A stretch of DNA of 64,000 bases from Segatella hominis. GTDB lineage: Bacteria; Bacteroidota; Bacteroidia; Bacteroidales; Bacteroidaceae. Below the pieces are notes generated by a model. The model saw only the letters and a list, made by a program, of their open reading frames with translations. It was not told where the DNA came from and did not search any database. The DNA is taken from positions 2,749,501 through 2,813,500 of the forward strand of contig NZ_CP137559.1 in the NCBI RefSeq assembly GCF_019249725.2, read 5' to 3'. Both the position numbers and the translations under genes were made by a program. Below are positions 27,589 through 36,789 of this stretch, piece after piece; within the stretch, counting starts at the first letter, position 1, and the number at the start of each line of letters is the position of its first letter.

Positions 27589-29202
27589 TTAGAGCTGTGG
27601 ACCAGCAGCAACGAGAGCCTTACCAGCCTCGTTTGTCTCATACTTCTTGAAGTTCTTGATGAAGCGAGCAGCCAAGTCCTTAGCCTTCTCCTCCCACTGA
27701 GAAGCCTCAGCGTATGTATCACGTGGATCGAGGATCTTAGGATCTACGCCTTCCAACTGTGTAGGAACTACGAAGTTGAAGAATGGGATAGTCTTTGTAG
27801 GAGCTGCGTCGATTGAGTGGTCGAGGATAGCGTCGATGATACCACGTGTATCGCGGATAGAGATACGCTTGCCTGTACCGTTCCAACCAGTGTTAACCAA
27901 GTATGCCTTAGCACCAGACTTCTGCATCTTCTTTACCAACTCCTCAGCGTACTTAGTTGGGTGCAACTCCAAGAATGCCTGACCGAAGCAAGCAGAGAAT
28001 GTTGGAGTAGGCTCGGTGATACCGCGCTCTGTACCAGCCAACTTAGCTGTGAAGCCAGAGAGGAAGTAATACTTAGTCTGCTCAGCGTTCAAGATAGATA
28101 CTGGTGGCAATACACCGAATGCATCTGCTGAGAGGAAGATAACCTGCTTAGCAGCTGGACCCTGAGAGAATGGACGCTGGATGTTCTTGATGTGGTAGAT
28201 AGGATAAGATACACGAGTATTCTCGGTAACAGTCTTATCTGCGAAGTCAATCTTACCATCCTTAGCTACAGTTACGTTCTCGAGAAGAGCGTCACGTGTG
28301 ATAGCACCGTAGATATCTGGCTCAGACTCCTTGTCGAGGTTGATAACCTTAGCGTAGCAACCACCTTCGAAGTTGAACACACCCTCGTCGTCCCATCCGT
28401 GCTCATCGTCACCGATCAACTTACGCTTAGGGTCTGTTGACAATGTAGTCTTACCTGTACCAGAAAGACCGAAGAAGATAGCTGTATTCTCACCGTTCAT
28501 ATCTGTGTTGGCAGAGCAGTGCATAGAAGCCATACCCTTCAATGGCAAGAAGTAGTTCATCATAGAGAACATACCCTTCTTCATCTCACCACCATACCAT
28601 GTATTGATGATAACCTGCTCCTTAGAAGTTACGTTGAATACAACGGCTGTCTCTGAGTGGAGACCCAACTCCTTCCAGTTCTCAACCTTTGCCTTAGAAG
28701 CATTGTAAACGATGAAGTCTGGCTCCTGATCGAACTCAGCCTCGTTCTGAGGACGAATGAACATATTTGTTACGAAGTGTGCCTGCCATGCTACCTCAAC
28801 GATGAAACGTACCTTCATACGTGTATCCTTGTGTGTACCGCAGAAACCATCTACTACGAACAACTTCTTGTTAGAAAGCTCCTTCTTAGCGATCTCCTTA
28901 ACGGCATTCCAAGCCTCTGGAGTAGCCTTGTGGTTATCGTTGTGATACTCCTCAGAATCCCACCATACTGTGTCGTGAGATGTAGCATCGTCAACGATGA
29001 ACTTGTCTTTAGGAGAACGACCAGTGTAAATACCAGTCATTACATTAACTGCACCGAGCTCAGTCTCCTGACCAACCTCAAAACCCTCGAGACCTTCCTT
29101 AGTCTCCTCATTGAACAATACCTCATAAGAAGGATTGTAGAGAACCTCAGTTGTACCTGTGATTCCGTACTTTGCTAAAACTGACTTATCAAACTTTGCC
29201 AT
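27589..29202 (-). CDS. pckA: Phosphoenolpyruvate carboxykinase (ATP)
   Basis: 537 residues, usual for the ATP-type enzyme. The P-loop [10 protein letters not shown] is at 245-254, followed by the kinase-2-type [20 protein letters not shown] (263-282). RSPKDKF (62-68) and the substrate-binding [17 protein letters not shown] region are intact. It interconverts oxaloacetate plus ATP with PEP plus CO2; in anaerobic Bacteroidota it mainly runs toward oxaloacetate and succinate (known for the group). The gene is monocistronic, with a strong promoter at 29281-29310 and its own terminator. Codon choice is strongly biased, fitting high expression. Confidence 0.98.
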   Translation of the reverse strand: MAKFDKSVLAKYGITGTTEVLYNPSYEVLFNEETKEGLEGFEVGQETELGAVNVMTGIYTGRSPKDKFIVDDATSHDTVWWDSEEYHNDNHKATPEAWNAVKEIAKKELSNKKLFVVDGFCGTHKDTRMKVRFIVEVAWQAHFVTNMFIRPQNEAEFDQEPDFIVYNASKAKVENWKELGLHSETAVVFNVTSKEQVIINTWYGGEMKKGMFSMMNYFLPLKGMASMHCSANTDMNGENTAIFFGLSGTGKTTLSTDPKRKLIGDDEHGWDDEGVFNFEGGCYAKVINLDKESEPDIYGAITRDALLENVTVAKDGKIDFADKTVTENTRVSYPIYHIKNIQRPFSQGPAAKQVIFLSADAFGVLPPVSILNAEQTKYYFLSGFTAKLAGTERGITEPTPTFSACFGQAFLELHPTKYAEELVKKMQKSGAKAYLVNTGWNGTGKRISIRDTRGIIDAILDHSIDAAPTKTIPFFNFVVPTQLEGVDPKILDPRDTYAEASQWEEKAKDLAARFIKNFKKYETNEAGKALVAAGPQL

Positions 29203-29280
29203 TTTTTTTAAATGTATTTAAGTTGTGAATTAATTCTTCTTACCTGAATCCTTAAAACTGATTTTCTTTCAAAACCGCCG

Positions 29281-29310
29281 CAAAGTTACGAAAAATCTGT
29301 TTGATAACAA
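29281..29310 (-). promoter_or_regulatory. Promoter of pckA
   Basis: On the minus strand TTTG ends at 29308, then a 19-nt spacer and TAACTTTG (29288-29281). This is one of the best matches in the window. The start of transcription near 29275 leaves a leader of about 72 nt. Confidence 0.8.
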
Positions 29311-29461
29311 AGATTCTTGTTTATAAATAAGACATTTTAAAAGCTTTTTAGGTTAAAGAAATTAAAATCCAAATCATTCATCCATAATTTGCCATATTGA
29401 CTTTACAAAAAACAGACACATCATGACGAAAGAAAAAGGAAATACACCTATTTATATATAT

Positions 29462-29700
29462 AGCGAGAGATGATTGTGGGAAGAAGAGAAACGAAAAAAC
29501 AGAGACGGGAGTGAAGTAAGAAAGGAGAGAAAGGAGGAAAAAGAAAGACAGAAAGGACAAAAGAAAGAGAGACGAGGAAGGACTGGAAATAAAGACGGAA
29601 ATGTGCTGGGAAGATAGAGAAAAGAAAGGATTGGGGAGATAGAGGCGAAAAAAAACGAAGGAGAGACGGTAAAGAATAGAAAAGAGAACACGAACAAACA
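29462..29700. other. Polypurine tract of about 240 bp upstream of upp
   Basis: About 85% of the bases from 29461 to 29700 are A or G on the plus strand (205 of 240 by my count), and 57 of 60 in 29521-29580. It lies in the 670-bp gap between divergent pckA and upp, just upstream of the upp promoter. All three minus-strand frames stay open through it only because CT-rich DNA has few stop codons; the products would be Phe/Ser/Leu low complexity. I see no gene in it. Confidence 0.85.
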
Positions 29701-29718
29701 AAAAACAGCCAAAACATT

Positions 29719-29748
29719 TTGTAATCTCTCGGATTTACATTATCTTTG
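29719..29748 (+). promoter_or_regulatory. Promoter of upp
   Basis: TTG at 29719-29721 (within TTTTG), a 19-nt spacer, then TATCTTTG at 29741-29748. Predicted start near 29754, leaving a leader of roughly 118 nt before the upp start at 29873. Confidence 0.8.
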
Positions 29749-29759
29749 CAAAAATTTAG

Positions 29760-29872
29760 GCAGAAGAATAAGCTGAAACTGAAGCAAGAAATAAACTGAA
29801 ATTGAAGCTAAAATAATTAGCCGAAATAGAAGCAAAAGAACAAGCATAAAATAACAAAAAAAATAAACAACA
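29760..29872 (+). other. A-rich, C/T-poor 5' leader of upp with imperfect repeats
   Basis: The leader contains repeated motifs of the type CTGAAA(C/T)TGAAGC and related AGAA/AAGC steps at about 29773-29835, almost free of stable base pairing. I recognise no riboswitch fold. It could keep the mRNA unstructured for ribosome loading. Confidence 0.45.
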
Positions 29873-30532
29873 ATGGAAATCATCAACCTAAGCGAGAAAA
29901 ATTCCATCATCAACCGTTACTTGGCTGAGATGCGCGACTGTGATTATCAGAAGAACCGTTTGCTCTTCCGCAACAATATCAAGAGAATCGGTGAGTATGA
30001 GGCTTTTGAAATCTCAAAGACACTTGATTACGAGGCAAAGGATGTGACTACACCGCTCGGTGTAGCAAGGGTCAACCTCCCTACCGACCAGGTTGTCATC
30101 GGAACCATCTTCCGTGCCGGACTTCCTTTCCATGAGGGTTTTCTCAACATCTTCGACCACTCCGGCAATGCCTTTGTGAGTGCTTACCGCGAATATACCA
30201 ACGAGGAACATACCGAGATCGGTGTCCACATCGAATATCTTGCTACTCCAGACCTGACAGACAAGACGCTCATCATCGCCGACCCTATGCTCGCTACCGG
30301 CATCAGCATGGAGATGGGCATGAAGGCCTTCATCACCAAGGGTAACCCGAAACATATCCACGTGGCATGTGTCCTTGCTGCCCCAGAAGGCATTGAGCAC
30401 ATCAAGAACACCTTCCCAGAAGAAAAGACCACCATCTGGTGCGCTTCCATCGACGAAGGACTGAACGAGCATAAATACATCGTTCCTGGTTTCGGAGATG
30501 CAGGTGACCTCTGCTACGGAAACAAGTTATAA
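29873..30532 (+). CDS. upp: Uracil phosphoribosyltransferase
   Basis: 219 residues. The PRPP-binding loop LIIADPMLATGISM is at 133-146, and the uracil-binding C-terminus is GFGDAGDLCYGNKL, with Leu-Cys-Tyr where many homologues have Arg-Xaa-Phe/Tyr. It makes UMP from uracil and PRPP (pyrimidine salvage). The next gene, convergent, is a uridine-kinase-like enzyme, another salvage function. The gene has its own promoter and an unusually purine-rich upstream region. Confidence 0.95.
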   Translation: MEIINLSEKNSIINRYLAEMRDCDYQKNRLLFRNNIKRIGEYEAFEISKTLDYEAKDVTTPLGVARVNLPTDQVVIGTIFRAGLPFHEGFLNIFDHSGNAFVSAYREYTNEEHTEIGVHIEYLATPDLTDKTLIIADPMLATGISMEMGMKAFITKGNPKHIHVACVLAAPEGIEHIKNTFPEEKTTIWCASIDEGLNEHKYIVPGFGDAGDLCYGNKL

Positions 30533-30570
30533 AAACAAGAATTGTTAATTTCCCGTCTCTGCCCGGGTAT

Positions 30571-30618
30571 ATTTTTCTCCCTGCCCACGCAAGAATTTTT
30601 CCGTGGGCAGGGAAAAAT
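30571..30618. terminator. Bidirectional terminator between upp and the nucleoside kinase gene
   Basis: An 11-bp perfect stem CCCTGCCCACG (30579-30589) / CGTGGGCAGGG (30602-30612), extended by T and A runs on either side, with a 12-nt loop. A wider imperfect arm pair (CGTCTCTGCCC near 30554 and GGGTACAGGGACG ending near 30638) can extend the stem. Confidence 0.85.
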
Positions 30619-30660
30619 AAAAGTGGGTACAGGGACGAAAAAAATGAAACCTTATTTTCT

Positions 30661-32325
30661 TTAATAATGGAAAGAACTTCCACCCAAGAACTCGCGTAGC
30701 AGCGATGTAGGAGGCAGATTATTATAAGGTATTCCCTTGAAATACTTCAGGAATTTCAGGAGGCGGTAAGCCTCAGCATATTCTTCACAATTCTCTGGCA
30801 CCAGTTGCAAGAGCGGTTCTGCCTGCATCTTGATAACAGCCAATTCGTAGAGCATCGCCGTATTGAGCATTGCATCCGCATTTTCCTGGAACGGGAAAAT
30901 CCACTTGTTTTCTCCAGCACGCACTGAAGGCCAGCGATGGATGGTCTCCTGCGCACTCACACCTCTATATTTATTATCGCGGATGATGCGGCGCAACAAA
31001 CGGTTGTCGGTCGTAGGAATATAATTGTGATTATCAAGCAGAATGGTGGTTAAAGCCGAAGCATAGACGCGATAAATCTTCTCATCAGGAATCTGCGATG
31101 TCAGTTCCGGATTCAAGGCATGAATACCTTCCACCACCAGCACATTATGATCGTTCATCTTCAGTTTCTTTCCGCTTCTCTTACTCTTTCCGCTCTGGAA
31201 GTCATATTTCGGCAATTCCACCTCCTCGCCACGGAAGAGGGCATTAAACTGCTCATTGATAAGTTTCAGATCCAGGGCATAGATGCTCTCGTAATCATAT
31301 TCGCCACTCTCATCCTTCGGAGTTTTCTCCCTATCTACAAAGTAATCATCGAGCGAAATCTGCAGAGGTTTCAAGCCGTTTACAGCCAGCTGGATAGACA
31401 GGCGCTTGCAGGAAGTAGTTTTACCCGAGGAAGAAGGACCAGCCAGTAGAACAAGCTTTACCCCCTTACGCTGGGCTATATCTTCAGCTATCTGGGCTAT
31501 TTTCTTCTCTTGCAAAGCCTCGCTGATATTGATAATATCGGTTGAAAATCCTGCAGTAACAGCCTGATTGAAATCGCCTACCGTACGGATACCGATGATA
31601 TCCTGCCAGCGATGATGCTCCTTGAAGATATCAAACATCTTATCCTGTCTGGTGATTTCGCCCAACTGATCCGGATTCTTAAGAGAAGGAATACGCAGCA
31701 GCATACCGTCATAATACTTCTCCAGCCCGAAAAGATAAAGTTCAGAAGTATTGGTAAGGAGTGTACCATAATAATAATCCACGTAATCACCTATTTTATA
31801 ATAGGTAGTATAGATAGAGCCGGAAGTCTTCAGGAGTTTCACCTTCTCCACATCTCCCTTTTCCTGGAAGAGCGCAATAGCATCCTCGGTAGGCACCATA
31901 TATCTGCGGATAGGCATGCGGGCATCGATGATTTCCTGCATACGATTACGCAGCATCCCCACCTCCTCCTCGGTAAGTTCCTTACCCAGACGCACATCCA
32001 CATAAAATCCATTGGAAACAGGGATGTCGATAATCACATCAGGACTGGTAGGAAAAATATCCTTCACCGCCTTGCAGAGCACAAAGAAAAGCGTACGGGT
32101 ATAGGCCCGGGAACCTGAAGAAGAAGTCATATCGAGGAACTCAAGGTCCTTGCTATTATAAACACGATAATGCATGCCTTCCACCTTGTTATTTACCTTA
32201 CAGGAGATAGGTCCATGGCTCATTTCAAGGCCAATTTCAGAAAAAATATCAAAAAGTGTGCTACCGATTGCTACTTTCTGAGTTTTTTTGTTATTTTTGC
32301 AACGGATTTGTATTACTTGTTTCAT
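30661..32325 (-). CDS. TGS-domain nucleoside kinase (uridine kinase-like P-loop protein)
   Basis: 554 residues. The N-terminal part resembles a TGS/ThrRS-like domain (about 1-65), then a threonyl-tRNA-synthetase second-domain-like segment (about 75-240). The C-terminal half is a PRK/uridine-kinase P-loop domain with Walker A GPSSSGKT at 296-303, ISLDDYFVDREKTP (substrate region) and VVEGIHALNPEL (Walker B). Such fusions are widespread in Bacteroidota and Firmicutes and are annotated nucleoside kinase; phosphorylation of uridine or cytidine is plausible but unproven. Placement opposite upp supports a salvage role. Confidence 0.87.
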   Translation of the reverse strand: MKQVIQIRCKNNKKTQKVAIGSTLFDIFSEIGLEMSHGPISCKVNNKVEGMHYRVYNSKDLEFLDMTSSSGSRAYTRTLFFVLCKAVKDIFPTSPDVIIDIPVSNGFYVDVRLGKELTEEEVGMLRNRMQEIIDARMPIRRYMVPTEDAIALFQEKGDVEKVKLLKTSGSIYTTYYKIGDYVDYYYGTLLTNTSELYLFGLEKYYDGMLLRIPSLKNPDQLGEITRQDKMFDIFKEHHRWQDIIGIRTVGDFNQAVTAGFSTDIINISEALQEKKIAQIAEDIAQRKGVKLVLLAGPSSSGKTTSCKRLSIQLAVNGLKPLQISLDDYFVDREKTPKDESGEYDYESIYALDLKLINEQFNALFRGEEVELPKYDFQSGKSKRSGKKLKMNDHNVLVVEGIHALNPELTSQIPDEKIYRVYASALTTILLDNHNYIPTTDNRLLRRIIRDNKYRGVSAQETIHRWPSVRAGENKWIFPFQENADAMLNTAMLYELAVIKMQAEPLLQLVPENCEEYAEAYRLLKFLKYFKGIPYNNLPPTSLLREFLGGSSFHY

Positions 32326-32474
32326 TTGCGCTACGTTTATGTTACAATGTTTGACAATAATCCTGCTCCCAAGGAGGTATTTTCATACTTCCCAAGAGTA
32401 ATCACTTACGTTCGGTAAAGATACGAATAAAAAAGCAACTACGGTGATTTTGAAAACATAAATTAAATTAAAAT

Positions 32475-34184
32475 ATGTCGATTTGGATATTTTTCAGGCT
32501 TATCGGTGCACTCGCCCTACTGATGTTCGGTATGAAGACGATGAGCGACAGTTTGCAGAAGATGGCTGGACCTCAGCTCCGCCATGTGTTAGGAACCATG
32601 ACTACCAACCGTTTGACGGGCATCCTCACTGGTACGCTCATCACGGCTGCAGTGCAGTCTTCTACAGCCACGACGGTGATGACGGTATCATTCGTCAACG
32701 CTGGTCTCCTCACCCTTGCCCAGGCTATCTCGGTCATCATGGGTGCCAACATTGGAACCACGCTCACCGCATGGATCATGAGTGCCGGTTTCTCATTCAA
32801 CATCACCGACTTTGTATGGCCGGCATTCTTCTTTGCCATCATCCTTATCTATAGTAAGAAGCGCAAGATCGTCGGCGACTTCATCTTCGGCATATCCTTT
32901 ATGTTCCTCGGTTTGGGAACTTTACGTCAAACCGGTATCGACATGGATCTGGCTCACAATCAGCCGGTTCTGGATTTTTTTGCAAGTTTTGATCCCCACA
33001 GTTTTACCACTACCATCACCTTCCTCCTGATAGGTAGCGTACTCACCATGTGCGTACAGAGTTCAGCAGCCGTCATGGCGATTACGATGATACTCTGCTC
33101 CACTGGCGTATTGCCTATCTACCAGGGTATTGCGCTCGTGATGGGCGAGAATATCGGTACTACCGTCACCTCCAATGTGGCTGCGCTTACAGCCAATACG
33201 CAGGCCCGAAGGGCGGCGATGGCACACATGGTGTTCAATGTCTTCGGTGTACTCTGGATACTCTGCGTGTTCCGTCCGTTCATCCACCTCGTTTGCGGTT
33301 GGGTGGGTTTTGATGATGTGATGGAGAAGAACGATCCTCATTTCGTAGCCAATGCAGCCAAGCTCTCCTTTGTGCTTGCCGCCTTCCATACCACCTTCAA
33401 CCTCTCCAACACCTTTATCCTGGTATGGTTTATCCCTCAGATAGAGAAGTTGGTATGCAAGATTATCCGTCCTAAGAAGAATGCTGATGAGGATGATTTC
33501 CGCCTGCGCTTTATCCAAAGCGGTATCATGAAGACCCCAGAAATCTCTGTTCTGGAGGCACAGAAGGAGATTCACAGCTTCGCCGTGCGTATCCAGCGCA
33601 TGTTTGGTATGGTGAAGGAACTCTTAGGCGAAACCAACGATGATAAGTTTGTCAAGCTCTATACCCGTATTGAGAAGTATGAAGGTATCTCAGACAATAT
33701 GGAGATTGAGATTGCCAAGTACCTTGATCAGGTGAGCGATTCCCATCTCTCTGATGAAACCAAGGCTAAGATTCGCGCCATGCTCCGCGAAATTTCCGAG
33801 ATAGAGAGTATCGGTGACAGTTGCTTCAATATTGCCCGTACCCTGAACCGCCGCATCCGTGGCAAGGAGGATTTCATCCCTTCTCAGTACGAGCACATGC
33901 ATCAGATGATGGAGCTTACCGACAATGCCCTCACCCAGATGAACATCACCCTCGTAGGTCATAAGGGAGACAACGATGCCAACCTCTCATTCAACATTGA
34001 GAACGAGATCAACAACTACCGCAACCAGTTGAAGAGCCAGAACATCAACGATGTGAACAACCATCTCTATACCTATGCCATCGGTACCATGTATATGGAT
34101 ATCATCCAGGAGTGCGAGAAGCTTGGCGACTACGTGGTAAACGTAGTAGAGGCCCGCATGGGTGTAAGACAGCATGAGGCATAA
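32475..34184 (+). CDS. Na/Pi cotransporter family protein with C-terminal PhoU-like domain
   Basis: 569 residues. The membrane part (about 1-335) has two inverted repeats carrying the family QSS motifs: QSSTATTVMT at 61 and QSSAAVMAIT at 195, each followed by GANIGTT- or GENIGTT-type segments. The C-terminal soluble part (about 370-560) is helical and PhoU-like, with repeated E(I)xxIGDSC/EKLGDYV motifs. Members take up phosphate with sodium or regulate it. The leader upstream contains a small hairpin around 32373-32392. A clear terminator follows at 34253. Confidence 0.93.
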   Translation: MSIWIFFRLIGALALLMFGMKTMSDSLQKMAGPQLRHVLGTMTTNRLTGILTGTLITAAVQSSTATTVMTVSFVNAGLLTLAQAISVIMGANIGTTLTAWIMSAGFSFNITDFVWPAFFFAIILIYSKKRKIVGDFIFGISFMFLGLGTLRQTGIDMDLAHNQPVLDFFASFDPHSFTTTITFLLIGSVLTMCVQSSAAVMAITMILCSTGVLPIYQGIALVMGENIGTTVTSNVAALTANTQARRAAMAHMVFNVFGVLWILCVFRPFIHLVCGWVGFDDVMEKNDPHFVANAAKLSFVLAAFHTTFNLSNTFILVWFIPQIEKLVCKIIRPKKNADEDDFRLRFIQSGIMKTPEISVLEAQKEIHSFAVRIQRMFGMVKELLGETNDDKFVKLYTRIEKYEGISDNMEIEIAKYLDQVSDSHLSDETKAKIRAMLREISEIESIGDSCFNIARTLNRRIRGKEDFIPSQYEHMHQMMELTDNALTQMNITLVGHKGDNDANLSFNIENEINNYRNQLKSQNINDVNNHLYTYAIGTMYMDIIQECEKLGDYVVNVVEARMGVRQHEA

Positions 34185-34252
34185 GACTATCCAAGACATC
34201 AGATGTAATAGAAGGGGCTATCTGGAATTTGCCGAATAAGATACCTACTTAG

Positions 34253-34286
34253 AAAACTGTGACAATTGTATAGTTGTCACAGTTTT
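34253..34286 (+). terminator. Terminator of the Na/Pi transporter gene
   Basis: Perfect 13-bp stem: AAAACTGTGACAA at 34253-34265 and TTGTCACAGTTTT at 34274-34286 around an 8-nt loop, followed by ATTTTG. Confidence 0.9.
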
Positions 34287-34394
34287 ATTTTGATAGTTAC
34301 AATACCGGAATACTTTTTGCAAAGAAATGTTTTTGTTTCATACGAGTAATAAAACCGATATGTTATTTTTTGCGTTTATTACCTATAATTAACA

Positions 34395-34427
34395 AGAGGG
34401 TATATCATCATTCATGACACACCCTCT
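34395..34427 (-). terminator. Terminator of the putative regulator gene (GGGTGTGTCAT-type hairpin)
   Basis: As minus-strand RNA, AAGAGGGUGUGUCAU pairs with AUGAUAUACCCUCUU completely when G-U is allowed; on the plus strand two pairs become A-C mismatches. It lies about 40 bp after the 34468-35037 gene. A similar hairpin occurs at 62873-62902. Confidence 0.75.
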
Positions 34428-34467
34428 TTCACTTTTATCATCATCCATACTTATACTCACTACATTT

Positions 34468-35037
34468 TTATCCTTCAAGAACATTCCACTTGATACCTCC
34501 ATTCTGTCCTGCCACATAATTGCAGGGAGGAATACCAGGATGGGCCAAGTTGGAAAGATAAAGAGGCTCATCGGTCACAAACTGGTGGCAGGTAAACGTA
34601 TCCCCAGCAGCCAGCTTGCTATTCTGCGATTCCATGACCATGAAATTATCATTTCCCATAAATTTGATGGTAATAACACGACCAGGTTGCCAAGTCAATC
34701 TCACCTGGCTGCCTACATCAAGTGCATCCGCAATCAGTCTGCTCTTCATGAAGAACCGGCTTGAAGCTATAGAATTTTCCCCCACAAACGCATCCCAGTC
34801 GTAAAAGCCCACCATACGTGACAGCAAGTCGAGGTTGAACTTACTGGGATTACTTTTGCTATTCACATATCCCCACATACGCTTCAACGTACTCACAGAA
34901 ATCAGTTCTTGGGTATATCCATATATCTGGCGCATCAGGAAATCGAAATCTTTAGGCGAGGCTATCTTTCTTCCCACCAGACGCTCCACCTCCTCCTTGA
35001 GTCTATCAAAATCTTCTTTTTTAAAATTCTCTACCAT
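34468..35037 (-). CDS. Putative Bacteroidota-type regulatory protein (unrecognised)
   Basis: 189 residues, no signal peptide, so cytoplasmic. The N-terminal half (about 5-90) is helical and reads like a DNA-binding or adaptor domain: SVSTLKRMWGYVNSK followed by NLDLLSRMVGFYDWDAF. I have seen this pattern in uncharacterised Bacteroidota proteins (recollection, unverified). The second half (about 95-189) is beta-rich with VRLTWQPGRVITIKFMGN and FMVMESQNSKLAAGDTF, perhaps a small sensor fold. It is divergent from the seven-gene secreted-protein cluster that starts 210 bp away, so it is a candidate regulator of it. Function is inferred only from domain style and position. Confidence 0.6.
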   Translation of the reverse strand: MVENFKKEDFDRLKEEVERLVGRKIASPKDFDFLMRQIYGYTQELISVSTLKRMWGYVNSKSNPSKFNLDLLSRMVGFYDWDAFVGENSIASSRFFMKSRLIADALDVGSQVRLTWQPGRVITIKFMGNDNFMVMESQNSKLAAGDTFTCHQFVTDEPLYLSNLAHPGIPPCNYVAGQNGGIKWNVLEG

Positions 35038-35246
35038 AATCTTAACTCAGATTTTTCCACCTAATTATCATTTATGCAGCAAAGATACACCATTTTTTCC
35101 TTTATCATTCTTCTTTCTCTCATTTTTTTGCCACAAATAGAAATTGAACCGTTTTGAACCAAGTTCTTTTTTATAGATTTGTATATTTTTGCAACCAAAA
35201 ATGATTTTTAACAACATAATTAGTAATTGCAATAAATGAAAATTTT

Positions 35247-35741
35247 ATGAAAAGATTCACATTATGTATTGCCTTTGCATTCATGAGCCTGATTGTCATC
35301 CATGCCAAGAGCTATCCATTTGACATGGCTCATAGCTATGAGGTTCAGATTGTAAGAGTTGCACAACAAGGAACAAAGTTCTTAAAAGTATGGGGAGTTG
35401 CAGGTTCTCCCGACAAAGCAATAGACAGAGCCATGCAAGATGCCGTAGCTGCCTGTATCTTCACTGGAGTAGAAGGAAATGATATTGCAGGTAAAATCCC
35501 TGCTTTAGCAACCAATCAAGATGCTTACGAACAACATAAGCAGTTTTTCGACACCTTTTTCAAGAAAGGAGAATTCTTACAATATGTTAAGAATACCAAC
35601 TCTGGGTATCCTACTGGCGAGAACAATATCAAGACCGACAAAGGGCGCAAAGTGGGACTCTTTGTTGTTGTCATGTATGATAATCTTCGTAAGCGTTTAG
35701 AAGACGAAGGCATTATTAAAAAATTAAACAGTTATTTCTAA
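35247..35741 (+). CDS. Secreted protein, LPP20/FlgT-N-like (first gene of envelope cluster)
   Basis: 164 residues with a signal peptide (MKRFTLCIAFAFMSLIVIHA). The mature part has a short beta segment (YEVQIVRVAQQGTKFLKVWG) and then SPDKAIDRAMQDAVAACIFTGV. This Ala-rich helix after a Gly turn recalls the N-terminal domains of LPP20/FlgT/CsgG-neighbour proteins, in which a conserved 'A..A...A' helix follows a strand. The C-terminus has GRKVGLFVVVMYDNLRKRLEDEGI. Function unknown. It is separated by 18 bp from the DUF6175 gene and by small gaps from five more secreted proteins, so it is almost certainly one operon. Confidence 0.7.
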   Translation: MKRFTLCIAFAFMSLIVIHAKSYPFDMAHSYEVQIVRVAQQGTKFLKVWGVAGSPDKAIDRAMQDAVAACIFTGVEGNDIAGKIPALATNQDAYEQHKQFFDTFFKKGEFLQYVKNTNSGYPTGENNIKTDKGRKVGLFVVVMYDNLRKRLEDEGIIKKLNSYF

Positions 35742-35759
35742 AACAAAATCTATAACAAT

Positions 35760-36734
35760 ATGAAAAAATTATATTTGTCATTCATTGCATTGTTATGTAC
35801 TCTTGGGACTTTTGCCCAATCTACAGTAGAAAACATCAATCAGCCCAAAGCCATGAAACCGATTATCATGGTAGTGCCAGAGAAGGCATGGTGTATAAAC
35901 CAGGGATTCGTGAAGGCTGATGATCCAAATTCCCCAGACTATGAAAAAGCATTGCTCGATAACGATGTACTCAATGTCATCACAAAAATGGGCGGTATCA
36001 TGCAAGAACGTGGTTATCCCCTAAAGAACCTTCAAAGTGCACTCGATGAATTGAAGAATGAAGAGGCAATGGATACTGAACTCAAATCAAAAGATAATGG
36101 TGAGATTATGGAAGATGAACTCGACATGTTGACACGAGTCGCACAGGCCGATATTCTGGTGAACATTGCTTTCACTCGCACTTCCTATGGTCCACGCAAC
36201 ATGGTAGAGTTTCGTGTTACCTCTATTGATGCAGCCACAAACAAACAGATAGGTGGTGAGACTGGAAGAAGTTCAGCTTCTGGAGCCCCAATCTCTGCCT
36301 TATTGGAAGAATCTGTCCTCGGATTTATCGACAATTTTACAGGTAGTATACAAAGACATTTCGAAGATTTAGCAACCAATGGACGAGAAGGTTCAGTTAT
36401 CTTCAAGATAGCAAGCGATTGTCCGCTTAACTTCGAATCAGAGATAAGCCTCAACGGAGATACTGGCGAACTTAACGAAGCAATAGATTATTGGATGAAT
36501 GAACATACCGTGAATGGTTCTTTCACCCAAAATGGAAAAACCCGCACCCGTCTCTCTTACGAGCAGGTACGCTTCCCACTATTTGCCAAAGCTAAGTTTG
36601 GCGGAAAACCAAGAGCCATCAATATGGATACCTTCATCAAGCCAATCGGCAACTTCCTCTCTCAGTTTGGCATATCCGTATCTACGACTCCAATAGGAAT
36701 CGGAAAAGTCTATGTTGTTTTAGGTGGCAAATAA
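35760..36734 (+). CDS. DUF6175 family secreted protein
   Basis: 324 residues with signal peptide MKKLYLSFIALLCTLGTFAQ. The mature part begins KPIIMVVPEKAWCINQGFV. It contains a predicted helical segment (NLQSALDELKNEEAMD) and ADILVNIAFTRTSYGPRNMVEFRVTSIDAATNKQIG. This alternation of 'putative enzyme-like opening, then AD(I)xxxxxF, then a strand describing sub-unit modification' is what I associate with DUF6175, a Bacteroidota family of unknown function with an overall CsgG/LpoB-like layout. It ends GIGKVYVVLGGK. Probably periplasmic. It lies second in the operon. Confidence 0.72.
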   Translation: MKKLYLSFIALLCTLGTFAQSTVENINQPKAMKPIIMVVPEKAWCINQGFVKADDPNSPDYEKALLDNDVLNVITKMGGIMQERGYPLKNLQSALDELKNEEAMDTELKSKDNGEIMEDELDMLTRVAQADILVNIAFTRTSYGPRNMVEFRVTSIDAATNKQIGGETGRSSASGAPISALLEESVLGFIDNFTGSIQRHFEDLATNGREGSVIFKIASDCPLNFESEISLNGDTGELNEAIDYWMNEHTVNGSFTQNGKTRTRLSYEQVRFPLFAKAKFGGKPRAINMDTFIKPIGNFLSQFGISVSTTPIGIGKVYVVLGGK

Positions 36735-36789
36735 ACACAACTAAAGACTTTACAATAGCACACAAAAACAATTCTAAAAGTATCGACAA

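Noticed and set aside
27387..27722. Minus-strand open frame of 111 codons overlapping the end of pckA
   Set aside because: It overlaps a clear pckA coding end and terminator, and continues into low-complexity repeat sequence.
29378..29717. Three overlapping minus-strand open frames (86-107 codons)
   Set aside because: They exist in all frames because the polypyrimidine strand has few stops; the products are Phe/Ser/Leu low complexity.
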